DNA from: Acidobacteriota bacterium
GTDB lineage: Bacteria > Acidobacteriota > Thermoanaerobaculia > UBA5066
Direction: 5' to 3'
Length of the DNA stretch: 47,092 bases
Assembly: GCA_003152095.1 (NCBI GenBank)
Contig: PLZI01000013.1
Location: 1-47,092, forward strand
Below, piece by piece: positions 22,918-31,641 of the stretch (position 1 is the first letter of the stretch; the number at the start of each line of letters is the position of its first letter). The notes under the pieces are model-generated. The model was not told the DNA's origin and did not search any database. It saw nothing but the letters and a program-made list of their open reading frames with translations. The position numbers and the translations under genes are program-made.

Positions 22918-24375
22918 TCAGCGCTTGAAAAAGCCCGCCGAAGGCGTTGCGGCCGGCATGCTGGGCGTCGCGCCTGTTCCGAGAAGCTTCTGGTTCAAGT
23001 CGCGGATGCGCTCGTTGAGCTGGGACACCTTCGCGCCCATCTCCTGGCGCTGCCGCTCGGCGTCCGCGCGGGCCTTCTGGATCTCGCCTTCGGCGTCGGC
23101 ACCTTGCTGAGCCTTGGCCTGGATCATCCGATCCCGCTCGGCGACTTCGGCCTCGAGCGACGAAATGAGCTCGTCTTTCTCGACGAGGCGCTGGCGCCAC
23201 TTGTCTTCCTGCTCCTCGTAGAGGCGCTTTATGTCCATGAGCTCGGTGATGGCGGAGAAGTCGTTTGCAGATGGGGACATGATTCCTCCTCGGCCGCGCT
23301 CCTCGATCTTCGGGAAGAGCTTCCGGAGCTTGAGGGAAAGGTCTTCGGGATAGGTCGACAGCTTCATCGCGGCATTCACGTCGATCGCGCCGTTCACGAG
23401 CAGCGCGATGAGCGACTGGTTCATCGACTGCATCTTGAAATACGCGACGGAGCCCTCGACTTCATCGAGGATCTCTTTCGTCTCGCCGATCTCGATCTGC
23501 TTGGCGATCTTCGGCGAGTTGAGGAGAACCTCGACGACGGGCACGAGGCCCGTGCCGTCCACGCGATCGATGAGCTGCATGGAAACGATCGCCCGAAGGA
23601 CGAGCGCGAGCTGCCGGCGCACCTGGTTCTGCTGCGCCGGCGGGCACGAGTCCATGATGCGGTCGATCGTCTGCGCCGCGTTGTTCGTGTGGAGGGTCGA
23701 GAAGACGAGGTGGCCTGTCTCAGCGGCCGTGATGGCGGTCGCCATCGTCTCCCAGTCGCGCATCTCGCCGACCATGATGACGTCGGGGTCCTGCCGCATC
23801 ACGTTGCGGAGGGCCTCCGGGAAGGAAATCGTGTCGGTTCCCATCTCGCGCTGCGAGACGGAGGCCATGTTGTCCTGGAAGAGGTACTCGATCGGATCCT
23901 CGATCGTGACGATGTGAACGGGATGGCGTTCGGTGATGAGCTTGATCATCGCTGCGAGCGTCGTCGACTTGCCCGATCCGGTCGGGCCCGTCACGAGAAC
24001 GAGGCCCGCGGGCAGATCGGCGAACGTCTCGATCACCTCGGGAAGGTTCAAAGCCGAAATCTGCGGAATCTGGAAGGGAATACGGCGGAAGACGGCGGTC
24101 CACGTGCCGCGCTGCAGGAAGATGTTGCCGCGGAAGCGCGCGACGCCGGTGATGCCGTAGCCGATGTCGACGGCATAGTTCTGCTGCAGCTTGTCCCTCT
24201 GGTACGGCGTCAGGATGGGGAGGACCATGTCCTCGATTTCCTTCGGCGCGAGCGGATCGGTCTTCAGGGGGACGAGCCGACCGTTGACGCGCAGGAGCGG
24301 CGGACGGCCGGGCTTCAGATGGAGGTCCGAGGCCTCCTTCTTCGTGACGAATTTCAGAAGCTCGGTCAGATCCAT
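22918..24375 (-). CDS. pilT: PilT-type twitching motility ATPase with C-terminal coiled coil
   Basis: A 485-residue secretion-type ATPase. Residues 1-365 form a normal PilT: Walker A GPTGSGKST, the Asp box TIEDPIE, Walker B DVIMVGEMRD and the His box HLVFSTLHTNNA. PilT drives type IV pilus retraction from the inner-membrane base. Residues 366-485 are an extra coiled coil (KRLYEEQEDKWRQRLVEK, heptad-rich to about 465) with a Thr/Pro tail. PilT proteins usually end near residue 345-370. At residue 366 an ATG is preceded by AGGAGG, so the tail may also be made separately. No other pil gene is in the window. The start is ATG 24375, with only a weak AGAAG before it. Confidence 0.92.
   Translation of the reverse strand: MDLTELLKFVTKKEASDLHLKPGRPPLLRVNGRLVPLKTDPLAPKEIEDMVLPILTPYQRDKLQQNYAVDIGYGITGVARFRGNIFLQRGTWTAVFRRIPFQIPQISALNLPEVIETFADLPAGLVLVTGPTGSGKSTTLAAMIKLITERHPVHIVTIEDPIEYLFQDNMASVSQREMGTDTISFPEALRNVMRQDPDVIMVGEMRDWETMATAITAAETGHLVFSTLHTNNAAQTIDRIMDSCPPAQQNQVRRQLALVLRAIVSMQLIDRVDGTGLVPVVEVLLNSPKIAKQIEIGETKEILDEVEGSVAYFKMQSMNQSLIALLVNGAIDVNAAMKLSTYPEDLSLKLRKLFPKIEERGRGGIMSPSANDFSAITELMDIKRLYEEQEDKWRQRLVEKDELISSLEAEVAERDRMIQAKAQQGADAEGEIQKARADAERQRQEMGAKVSQLNERIRDLNQKLLGTGATPSMPAATPSAGFFKR
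23278..23290 (-). promoter_or_regulatory. internal ribosome binding site and start inside pilT
   Basis: On the minus strand AGGAGG (23290-23285) is followed by four bases and an in-frame ATG (23280-23278). Translation from here would give a 120-residue coiled-coil protein ending at 22918. The site coincides with the end of the conserved PilT domain. Confidence 0.5.
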
Positions 24376-24403
24376 CTTCTGTCGACTCGCGGGGCATTTT
24401 ACG

Positions 24404-25645
24404 TCAGCAGCGCGCGCGTGCGCTGCGAGGCGTCCGGAAGCGACGAAGCCATGCCCGCGCGCCGCGCGCGCTGCGCACTTCTCCTGCCGCGAGCGCGAGG
24501 TCGAACGCCTCGAGCGCCGCACCAAGCTCGGGGCCCTCCGGCAGGCCGAGAAGAGAGGAGATTTCTGCGAAGAGAAGAGGGCGAACCGGCTTCAGGATGC
24601 GGCGGAGCACGGCGGGCCGGCGGCGATAAGGCGAGAGAGCGCCGGCGAGGCGGCACGTTCCCTCATCGCCGGCCACAGAGAGGAAGAGGAGAGATTCTCT
24701 GAGAAAGGGAGAGAGACGCCGCAACCAGATCGCGATCTCGCGGCGCGTCGGAGGGCGCTTCGCGGCGCGTTCCTTCTGCCGCAAGGGCAGCGCAAGCAGA
24801 TGACTCGCCAACCTCTGCTCCTCCCGGCTGGTCTTCCATTCTCGAAGGATCGCCTCAGCTCTCTCTTTCCCGAGTGGCAGCAGGAGGAGAGCGCGCGCGA
24901 CGCGCGAGTCAGGCGAGGAAAGGCGGAAAGCGAGGGAGATTCCGCGCCGCGTGCGCGGCGCGGTGGTTCGAAGGAGGATGCGGAGGACGCCGAGGCGCTC
25001 GAGGAACCGCAGAGCGCGCGTCCTTCCGGCGGCCGGCGCGCCGAGAAGCTTGTCCCACTCGACGAGCCGCCTCTCCGCGGGCACGCTTCGAAGAAACCTC
25101 CCGGCCTCCCGCAGCTCCGCCATTGCCGGGCGCGCAACGCGAAATTCCGGCAGTTCCGCGAGGAAGCGCGCGGCGCGGAGGACCCGGAGCGGGTCTTCCA
25201 AGAAGACGCCCCGGCGAGGCGGAGCGAGCCGTTTCGCCCTTAGATCCGCGAGCGCGCCGGGCGCGCTCGCGAAGGTGCCGGCGGGCAGCGAGAAGGAAAG
25301 CGTATTCACGGTGAAGTCGCGCCGGAGGAGATCGGCCCCGCGATCTCCCGTTTCCTCCCAGACGTCGATCTCATGCGAGCGGAAAGGCACTTTGAGGATG
25401 CGCTTCGGCGGGGCGCCGAGCGGCACGACGCGCGTGCCGGCTCGTGCCGCCAGCTCTTTCGCGAACGCTTCGGCCCGGCCTTTGGGAGCGACGAGATCGA
25501 GGTCGCCCCCGCTTCTGCCGAGGAAGGCGTCGCGTACGGCTCCTCCCACGGCCCGGACGCGCTCGTCCGGCTGCGCGACGGCCGCGGCGAGGGCCGCGTC
25601 GGCGCGGCGCATTAGGACGCGGAAGGCTCGCTGGATCGCGCCCAA
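24404..25645 (-). CDS. CCA-adding enzyme / poly(A) polymerase family nucleotidyltransferase
   Basis: A 413-residue class II tRNA nucleotidyltransferase-family protein. The head domain shows AVGGAVRDAFLGR at 32-44 and the catalytic pair Asp48/Asp50 in GGDLDLV, then RRDFTVNTLSF and EDPLRVLRAARFLAEL, the signature of the CCA/poly(A) polymerase family. The C-terminal two thirds are helical and unusually Arg/Leu-rich and fit no HD domain. Whether it repairs tRNA CCA ends, adds only A, or polyadenylates RNA cannot be decided from sequence; the tRNA in this window has its CCA encoded. The start is TTG 25645, eight bases after a TACCGT box; ATG 25612 is an alternative. It is divergent from gatC. Confidence 0.82.
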   Translation of the reverse strand: MGAIQRAFRVLMRRADAALAAAVAQPDERVRAVGGAVRDAFLGRSGGDLDLVAPKGRAEAFAKELAARAGTRVVPLGAPPKRILKVPFRSHEIDVWEETGDRGADLLRRDFTVNTLSFSLPAGTFASAPGALADLRAKRLAPPRRGVFLEDPLRVLRAARFLAELPEFRVARPAMAELREAGRFLRSVPAERRLVEWDKLLGAPAAGRTRALRFLERLGVLRILLRTTAPRTRRGISLAFRLSSPDSRVARALLLLPLGKERAEAILREWKTSREEQRLASHLLALPLRQKERAAKRPPTRREIAIWLRRLSPFLRESLLFLSVAGDEGTCRLAGALSPYRRRPAVLRRILKPVRPLLFAEISSLLGLPEGPELGAALEAFDLALAAGEVRSARGARAWLRRFRTPRSARARC

Positions 25646-25653
25646 CGGCCCAG

Positions 25654-25659
25654 ACGGTA
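25654..25659 (-). promoter_or_regulatory. weak -10-like box before the nucleotidyltransferase gene
   Basis: Minus-strand TACCGT (25659-25654) lies eight bases before TTG 25645. It matches only the TAnnnT skeleton, so it is a weak call. Confidence 0.25.
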
Positions 25660-25691
25660 CGGGCGGGCCCGGCGGCCGTCAAGGGCGCCGC

Positions 25692-25697
25692 TATACT
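25692..25697 (+). promoter_or_regulatory. -10 box, predicted leaderless start of gatC
   Basis: TATACT lies six bases before ATG 25704, with no Shine-Dalgarno sequence between and no clear -35. Confidence 0.55.
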
Positions 25698-25703
25698 TTC
25701 GCG

Positions 25704-25991
25704 ATGAGGATCGACCCCGCGCTCGTCTCGAAGGTGGCCGTGCTCGCGGCTCTCGAGCTTTCCGACGCTGAGCGCGATGCGATGGCGGGCCAGCTCACGC
25801 GGATCGTCGAGCACTTCGAGGCGCTGAGGGAGCTTCCCGAGTCGCTGCTCGCGGGTGATTCGGCCGCGCTCCCGACCCCACTGCGGGCGGACGTCGCCCG
25901 CGACGGCTCGCCCGGCGCGCTTGTCGAGGCGAACGCGCCGGCCTTCGCGCACGGGCATTTCGTGGTGCCGCGCGTCGTCACGAGGGACTGA
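25704..25991 (+). CDS. gatC: Asp/Glu-tRNA amidotransferase subunit C
   Basis: A 95-residue GatC, the small subunit that holds GatA and GatB together in the enzyme that amidates Glu-tRNA(Gln) and Asp-tRNA(Asn). Typical features are the helical N-terminus with VAVLAALELSDAERDAM, LTRIVEHFEALRELP, and a C-terminal strand pair ending HGHFVVPRVV that inserts into GatA. gatA starts four bases after its stop. The upstream TATACT box suggests a leaderless mRNA. gatB must lie elsewhere. Confidence 0.9.
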   Translation: MRIDPALVSKVAVLAALELSDAERDAMAGQLTRIVEHFEALRELPESLLAGDSAALPTPLRADVARDGSPGALVEANAPAFAHGHFVVPRVVTRD

Positions 25992-25995
25992 AGGG

Positions 25996-27483
25996 GTGAC
26001 CGAAGCCTCTCCGGCCGAGCTTCTCGAAGGACCGTTCACCGCGCTCGCGGACGCCGTCAGCACCGGCCGCGTCACGGCGCGAGCGGTGGCGGAAGAGTCC
26101 CTTGCGCGTGCCCGGAAGGCGCAGGAAGCGTTCGGGGCCTTTCTGTCGACGAACGCCGAGGAGACGCTCCGCGAGGCCGATGGAGTCGACCGGCGCGTGC
26201 GCACGGGCGAGCGGCTGCCGCTCGCGGGCGTTCCGCTCGCCGTGAAGGACAACATCAACGTCGCGGGCCGCCCTTCGACCGCGGGCTCGAAAATCCTCGC
26301 GGGTTTCGTGTCGCCCGATCACGCGACGTGCGTCGCGCGCCTGGTGAACGCAGGCGCGGTCGTCGTCGGCAAGACCAACTGCGACGAGTTCGGCATGGGC
26401 TCCTCGAACGAGAACTCGGCCTACGGCCCGGTGCGGAACCCCTGGAATCCCGCTCGGGTGCCGGGCGGGTCGTCGGGAGGGTCCGCCGCGGCGGTCGCCG
26501 CGCGCGCCGTGCCCCTCGCGATCGGCACCGACACGGGCGGCTCCGTGCGGCAGCCGGCCTCCTTTTGCGGTCTCGTGGGCTGGAAGCCGACGTATGGGCG
26601 TGTCTCGCGCTACGGGCTCATCGCCTTCGCGTCTTCCTTCGACCAGGCGGGCGCCCTGACGCGCTCCGTGGACGAAGCGGCGCGCGCGTTCGCCGTCATG
26701 GCGGGCGCCGACCCGAAGGACTCGACGGCGCTCGCGACGCCGGTGCCGGATGTCCTCGCGGCGCTCCTCGCGGGCGCCGGAGGAAGGCGGATCGGCCTTC
26801 TCGCGGAGGCGTCGTCGGCCGAAGGCGGCCTCCATGCGGACGTGAAGGCCTCTTTCGAAGAGGCAGCCAAGACGCTCCGCGCCGCCGGCGCCGCCGTCAC
26901 GATGGTTTCCGTGCCGCGCGTGGCGCTTGCCGTTCCGGTCTACTACCTCACGGCCACGGCCGAGGCATCGTCGAATCTCGCCCGGTTCGACGGCGTGCGT
27001 TACGGCGCGCGGAAGGGCGATGTCTCGCTCGCCGCGCTTTACCGCGAGACGCGCTCTCAGGGGTTCGGGCCCGAGGTCAAACGGCGCATCCTGCTCGGCA
27101 CGTTCGCGCTCTCCGCCGGCTATCACGACGCTTACTATGGCCGCGCCCAGAAAGTCCGCGCGCTCCTCGCGAGGGACTTCACCGCCGCCTTTCGTGACGT
27201 GGATGCGATCCTTTGCCCGACCTCGCCCGAGCCCGCCTTCGCGCTCGGCGCGAAGACGGACGACCCGCTCGCGATGTATCTCGCGGACGTCTTTACCGTT
27301 CCCGCGAGCCTTGCCGGCATTCCCGCGGTCTCGGTGCCGTCGGGTTTCTCCCGTGACGGGCTTCCCATCGGGATGCAGTTCATCGGGCCAGGCGACTCGG
27401 AGCCGCTTCTCTTCGCGCTTGCGCGCGTTCTCGAGGACGCGTCCGGCGCCCTCGCGCGTCGCGCGCCGGGCGCGGTGAGTTGA
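25996..27483 (+). CDS. gatA: Asp/Glu-tRNA amidotransferase subunit A
   Basis: A 495-residue amidase-signature enzyme that releases ammonia from glutamine for tRNA amidation. The catalytic triad Lys84 (LAVKDNINV), cis-Ser159 (PGGSSGGSAAA) and Ser183 (DTGGSVRQPAS) is present. The motifs NCDEFGMGSSNENSAYG and WKPTYGRVSRYGL are characteristic of GatA rather than other amidases. GTG 25996 follows AAGGGG closely; the longer frame from 25855 overlaps gatC. The last base of the final sense codon and the stop form a TTGA overlap with the amidase gene, so translation may be coupled. Confidence 0.94.
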   Translation: MTEASPAELLEGPFTALADAVSTGRVTARAVAEESLARARKAQEAFGAFLSTNAEETLREADGVDRRVRTGERLPLAGVPLAVKDNINVAGRPSTAGSKILAGFVSPDHATCVARLVNAGAVVVGKTNCDEFGMGSSNENSAYGPVRNPWNPARVPGGSSGGSAAAVAARAVPLAIGTDTGGSVRQPASFCGLVGWKPTYGRVSRYGLIAFASSFDQAGALTRSVDEAARAFAVMAGADPKDSTALATPVPDVLAALLAGAGGRRIGLLAEASSAEGGLHADVKASFEEAAKTLRAAGAAVTMVSVPRVALAVPVYYLTATAEASSNLARFDGVRYGARKGDVSLAALYRETRSQGFGPEVKRRILLGTFALSAGYHDAYYGRAQKVRALLARDFTAAFRDVDAILCPTSPEPAFALGAKTDDPLAMYLADVFTVPASLAGIPAVSVPSGFSRDGLPIGMQFIGPGDSEPLLFALARVLEDASGALARRAPGAVS

Positions 27484-29255
27484 GCGGACACCGAGCGCTT
27501 GCCGCCGCGGCCTGCGCCGCCCTTTTCTTTCCGGCCGCCTCGTCGTCCCCGCCGGGCTCCGTCCGCCGCGTCGAGGTGTCGCGGGACTTCGCCGTCCAGC
27601 GCGCGGACGGCGCGATCACCGTCGAGGCGCGGCCTCTTGAAGGCGAGACGCCGGTCGAGTTCGCCCGCCGCATCTCGAAAGACGAGGCGACCGCGCAGAA
27701 GGTGCTCGCCGTGACCGGAGTCGTTTCCGGCGAACGGAGCGCCGTCCTCTCGTTCGGGGCGCTCTCCGACGAGTCGAAGCGCGCCGCGATCGAGGCGCTC
27801 TTTCCTTCCGACGTGCGAGCGACCTCGGGATGGCTCCACATCGCCGTCGAGGACGAACGCCTCGCCGACGTCGCCGAGTGGTTCACCGGCGCGAGCGGGA
27901 ACGCGCCCGCCCTCGCGAAGGAGAACGCGTTCGCCCTCGACGTCGTGCCGCCCGGCTCCATGGTCCGAATTCCCGCGGAGCTTCTCTTGCCTCCGTTCCG
28001 CGACGCGGAGCCGGTGCCCGACACGGCGCCGCCGAATCTCGTCTTCGACCGGGACGAGAAGGGCCGGTACGCCGTCTACCGTCTGCGCAAGGGCGAGGCG
28101 CTCTATTCGGCCGTCGTCGTGCGCTTCACGGGCCGTCTCTTCGCCGTCGACGTGAACGACCTCGCGATGACGATCGCCGCGCGCTCGCACATCGAGGACG
28201 TCCACGCGATTCCCGTGGGCTTTCCCGTGAAGATCCCGCTGGAGGTCCTGTCCGAGGAGTTCCTCCCGAAGGACGACCCGCGTTCTCTGGAGCGCGCTCG
28301 GGAAAAGGCCGAATCGGCGCAGTTCGCGCGTCCCGAGATCGCCCGCGGGCTCGCGGGCGTGCGCGTGATTCTCGACGCCGGCCATGGCGGCCGCGATACG
28401 GGGACGCTCCACGGGGGTGTCTGGGAGTCGACGTACGTCTATGACGTCGCCTGCCGCCTGCGAAGGATCCTCGCCGAAAAGACCCACGCCGAGGTCCTCA
28501 TGACGACGAGGGACGCCGTGCTCGGGTGGAAAGTGCCGGAGAGCGACCGTTTACGCGACACGCGCGCGCAAGTCCTCCTCACGGAGCCGGCGTACTCCCT
28601 CGTCGACCCAACGGTCGGCGTCAACCTGAGGTGGTATCTCGCGAACAGCCTGATCCGGAGGCCGGGGCCTGACGGGTCGAAGGTGCCTCCGGAGAGAACG
28701 GTGTTCGTCTCCCTTCACGCCGACTCGCTGCACCCCTCCGTGCGCGGCGCGATGGTGTACGTGCCCGGGGAGCGCTACTTGCGCGACCGCTACAGCAAGG
28801 CGGGACCGGTGTACGCGGCCTATCGCGAGGTGAAGGAACAGCCCGTCGTGTCCTTCAACCGCAAGGAGCGCGTGGCATCGGAAGGCGCCTCCACGGCGCT
28901 CGCGAACGGCATCGTCACCGCGCTGCGCGAGGCCGGCCTGCCCGTCCACCCTTTCTCACCGGTCAGGACACACGTGATACGCGCGGGCCGCGAGTGGGTG
29001 CCGGCCATTCTTCGGTACAACCGCGTGCCGAACCGCGTCCTCGTCGAGCTCGCGAACCTCGGCAACGAGGAGGACCGCGCGCTCATGAAGACGCGCGGCT
29101 TCCGCGGCGCACTCGCGGATTCGCTCGCGTCCGCGGTCGTGGCTTTCTTCGGCGGCCCGCCGCCGGGGCTGTACGGCCCCGTACCTTCGCCGGCATCGAA
29201 GGCCGCGCCGAAGCCGGTCAAGCCGCCGCCGAAGAAGTCGCGCAAGAAGAGCTGA
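27480..29255 (+). CDS. N-acetylmuramoyl-L-alanine amidase (amidase_3), exported
   Basis: A 591-residue exported peptidoglycan amidase. A signal peptide (about 1-24) precedes two divergent LysM-like segments (about 100-165 and 185-260, each ending in VRIP/VKIP), which would bind glycan. The zinc amidase domain (about 290-545) has His302 (LDAGHGGRD), Glu316 (VWEST) and His413 (SLHADS) as metal ligands and Glu523 (VELANL) as catalytic base. It cuts the stem peptide from muramic acid, probably at division or remodelling sites. The C-terminal tail is Pro/Lys-rich. Start TTG 27480 overlaps the gatA stop. The insertion after the second zinc ligand is longer than in AmiC. Confidence 0.88.
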   Translation: MSGHRALAAAACAALFFPAASSSPPGSVRRVEVSRDFAVQRADGAITVEARPLEGETPVEFARRISKDEATAQKVLAVTGVVSGERSAVLSFGALSDESKRAAIEALFPSDVRATSGWLHIAVEDERLADVAEWFTGASGNAPALAKENAFALDVVPPGSMVRIPAELLLPPFRDAEPVPDTAPPNLVFDRDEKGRYAVYRLRKGEALYSAVVVRFTGRLFAVDVNDLAMTIAARSHIEDVHAIPVGFPVKIPLEVLSEEFLPKDDPRSLERAREKAESAQFARPEIARGLAGVRVILDAGHGGRDTGTLHGGVWESTYVYDVACRLRRILAEKTHAEVLMTTRDAVLGWKVPESDRLRDTRAQVLLTEPAYSLVDPTVGVNLRWYLANSLIRRPGPDGSKVPPERTVFVSLHADSLHPSVRGAMVYVPGERYLRDRYSKAGPVYAAYREVKEQPVVSFNRKERVASEGASTALANGIVTALREAGLPVHPFSPVRTHVIRAGREWVPAILRYNRVPNRVLVELANLGNEEDRALMKTRGFRGALADSLASAVVAFFGGPPPGLYGPVPSPASKAAPKPVKPPPKKSRKKS

Positions 29256-29291
29256 CCTGCGCGGCGTGGTCCGGCAGGTCGAAGACGTCTC

Positions 29292-30275
29292 TCACGAGTG
29301 CCGGCAGCCCGAAGGGCAGGGAGGAAGAGGAAGATTTCTTTGAATGAGGTTCATTTTGCGGAGCCTGTTCACGCGAGCCGCAGCACAGCACGGTGGGGCG
29401 GCCAGCGCGTCGGCGTCCCAGAGGTCCGCGAGGACGAGGCCCGTCGCGGGGGCGCGCCCTTCTTCACCTTCAAAGAAGTCTTCCAGCGCCATTTCCAGAT
29501 CTCGAAGCGTCGGGGGCTGGAACTGACCTTGCCGCCGGAGCTCCTCGAGGGTTCCGTTGCCGAGGCGCGTCGGAATGAGAGAGACGGTTCCGGCGCCCGC
29601 TCGGAACGACGTCTCGACGCTTCGCCGGGTCGCCGCCGCCCATTCTTTTCTTGGAAGAAACGGGAGTCCGACGAGGACGAAGACCCGGAGAGAGATCCGG
29701 TTTCTGAGAAGGAAAGAGGCGGCGGTCCGAAAATCGGCGACGGTCATCCCCTTATTCAATCTTCTCAGAATCTCCTCGTTGGCGGTCTCGAGCCCCAGCG
29801 CGACCTCCAGACGCGGGCCTCCGAGGAGATCGCGAAACCTCAGACTCGAATCGTCGACGAGGGCGGGATGGCATTCCACGACCACGCGCTCGAAACCGCG
29901 CGCGAGGGAAGCGATCTCCTCGTGGTCCTCCCTCGGGATCGCCGCGCGGTCGAAAAAGCTGCCCGCGTTGTAGAGCTTCAGGGTGTCCGCCGGCGGGAGT
30001 CTTTCGAGCGCGAAGCGGATCTGCTGCGGGATCGCGCCCTTCGGCGTCGGCGCCTCGAGCGTGTTCTTCCAGAGGTCGCACATGAGGCAGTGCCACGGGC
30101 ACTCCCGGTTCGTCAGCAGAATCGTCGCGGCCCGGAGCGTGCCGCCGTCGCCGCGGGGTTCCTCCTCGACGAAAAAGCCATAGGGGCGCGAGGGATCGAC
30201 CGCGTCCCGAGCGGGCCGGAGGCCGAGGACGAACTCTTCGCGCGCCGCGCGGTCCGCGGCACCCAGCTCGATCAC
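29292..30275 (-). CDS. radical SAM protein, COG1244/RaSEA-like
   Basis: A 327-residue radical SAM enzyme. The cluster motif is ECPWHCLMCDLW with Cys59, Cys63 and Cys66 (CxxxCxxC), followed by the SAM-binding region, GLETANEEILRRLNKGMT, and SLIPTRLGNGTLEEL near residue 250. The last pattern resembles the COG1244 family, whose archaeal member RaSEA works in archaeosine synthesis; I recall similar bacterial proteins with no assigned role. The C-terminus holds a Cys pair (PPCCAAARV) and a final Cys that could bind another cluster. Start GTG 30275 overlaps the stop of the asparagine-synthase-like gene (GTGA). The substrate is unknown. Confidence 0.85.
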   Translation of the reverse strand: MIELGAADRAAREEFVLGLRPARDAVDPSRPYGFFVEEEPRGDGGTLRAATILLTNRECPWHCLMCDLWKNTLEAPTPKGAIPQQIRFALERLPPADTLKLYNAGSFFDRAAIPREDHEEIASLARGFERVVVECHPALVDDSSLRFRDLLGGPRLEVALGLETANEEILRRLNKGMTVADFRTAASFLLRNRISLRVFVLVGLPFLPRKEWAAATRRSVETSFRAGAGTVSLIPTRLGNGTLEELRRQGQFQPPTLRDLEMALEDFFEGEEGRAPATGLVLADLWDADALAAPPCCAAARVNRLRKMNLIQRNLPLPPCPSGCRHS

Positions 30276-31615
30276 GCCGCGCCGACGTATCGAGAGAGGA
30301 ACGCGGTGCGGTACTGCGCCTCGGAGAACGGGAAGCGCCGCGCGAAGACGTCCTCCCCGCCCGCACCGTGCTGAAACCGGCGCTTCGGGTAGACGGGCAT
30401 CTCGAGACCGGTGATTGCCTTGACCCCGCGCGCGACGATCTCGCCCTTCAGCGCGTAGAGCCTCTCGACGCTTCCCTCCGTGAGCGCGTCGAAGGGAATC
30501 CCCTCGGCTACGGCGATGACGCGCGGGCGCGTGAACGGGCTGAAGCCGGAGAAACCGTATGCGCGAAGCGGCGCGTAGGTGCGCGCGTACGAGCGGCTCT
30601 GGCCGCCGCTGTATGTGTCCGAATGTTTGAGTGAGCCGACACCCCATCCTTCCTGATAGAGCATCAGGTTGTTCACGACGCTCCTGATCGTCAGCTCGGG
30701 GTTCTCCTCGATCGGATAGTCCTTCAGATTCTCGTCGCCGCCGTCGCCGTCGAGGAGGAAGCGCCACTCGGGATGGCGCGCGCGGATGCCGCCCAGGAGC
30801 GCGAGCGCCATCGTGGCGGACTCCACGTCGCGCGGTTTGTAGTCCTCGATGACCCGCACGGCCTCTTTCGGGTCGAGAGACGCCGGATCGACCTCGATGT
30901 GTTCGAGAAAAAAGCCGAGGTCAAGCGCGCCGAGGAACTGCCGGGCTTGCGCGAGATCCGGGCCCGCAGGGCTCGGGCCGCTTCCGGCCGAGAGCGTGAA
31001 GGCCTTGAGACGCGCCGGGCTGATGCCGAGGCGCCGGAGGACGTGATGCGTCACGAGAAAGACGGCGCCGCTGTCGATCCCGCCCGAGAAGCAGACGCCG
31101 ATCGGCTCGGCCATCGGAACCGTTTCGATCCACTTCGCGATCTCGTCGGCGAGCGCGCCGACGTAGAGGCGTCCGATCTCGTCGAGATCTTTCGGCAAGA
31201 CGTTACGCGCCGGCGTAAACGTCCGCACGTAGCTCGGCGCGGGATCCGGACAGCCGACGAGGCGCAGCGTGACGATGTGGTGCGCCGGTACCATGCGCGT
31301 GTAGCTCGGGTGGAACTGATCGCCGTGCCCGTGTGTCGCGAGCCACTTTTCGAGCGTGTCGATCCGGTCCGCCACGACGAGGATGGGGCCGTCTTTTTCC
31401 TTCGCGAGGAAGTACCGGAGCGGGCGGTCAAGCGATCGTGCGAGCCGCACCGTGATGCCGTCCACGCCGACGAGTGCATAGGACCCGTCGAGGGCGGAGA
31501 CCGCTTCCGCATCGCCACGTGCGACGCGCGCGCGCGCCTCCTCGAGCGGGATACCGGAGAGGACGTTGAGGGCGGGATCGGTGAGATCGACGACGCGGGC
31601 GATGGATCGGTACAT
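30272..31615 (-). CDS. asparagine-synthase-like PP-loop protein with degenerate glutaminase domain
   Basis: A 447-residue protein. The C-terminal synthase domain has the ATP pyrophosphatase loop FSGGIDSG at 176-183 and the second site LLDGDGGDENLKDYP, so adenylation of a carboxylate is expected. The N-terminal 130 residues resemble the later half of an AsnB glutaminase domain (ALDGSYALVGVDGITVRLARS, ADRIDTLEKW, TRMVPAHHIVTL) but the catalytic Cys at position 2 and the region around it are missing; the protein starts with MYRS. It is therefore not a normal glutamine-dependent asparagine synthetase. Lasso-peptide cyclases and beta-lactam synthetases show the same loss. AGGAGGT precedes ATG 31615. 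It sits between an exporter and a radical SAM enzyme in one operon. Confidence 0.85.
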   Translation of the reverse strand: MYRSIARVVDLTDPALNVLSGIPLEEARARVARGDAEAVSALDGSYALVGVDGITVRLARSLDRPLRYFLAKEKDGPILVVADRIDTLEKWLATHGHGDQFHPSYTRMVPAHHIVTLRLVGCPDPAPSYVRTFTPARNVLPKDLDEIGRLYVGALADEIAKWIETVPMAEPIGVCFSGGIDSGAVFLVTHHVLRRLGISPARLKAFTLSAGSGPSPAGPDLAQARQFLGALDLGFFLEHIEVDPASLDPKEAVRVIEDYKPRDVESATMALALLGGIRARHPEWRFLLDGDGGDENLKDYPIEENPELTIRSVVNNLMLYQEGWGVGSLKHSDTYSGGQSRSYARTYAPLRAYGFSGFSPFTRPRVIAVAEGIPFDALTEGSVERLYALKGEIVARGVKAITGLEMPVYPKRRFQHGAGGEDVFARRFPFSEAQYRTAFLSRYVGAA

Positions 31616-31641
31616 CGGACCTCCTGAGATTCCAGAGGATC

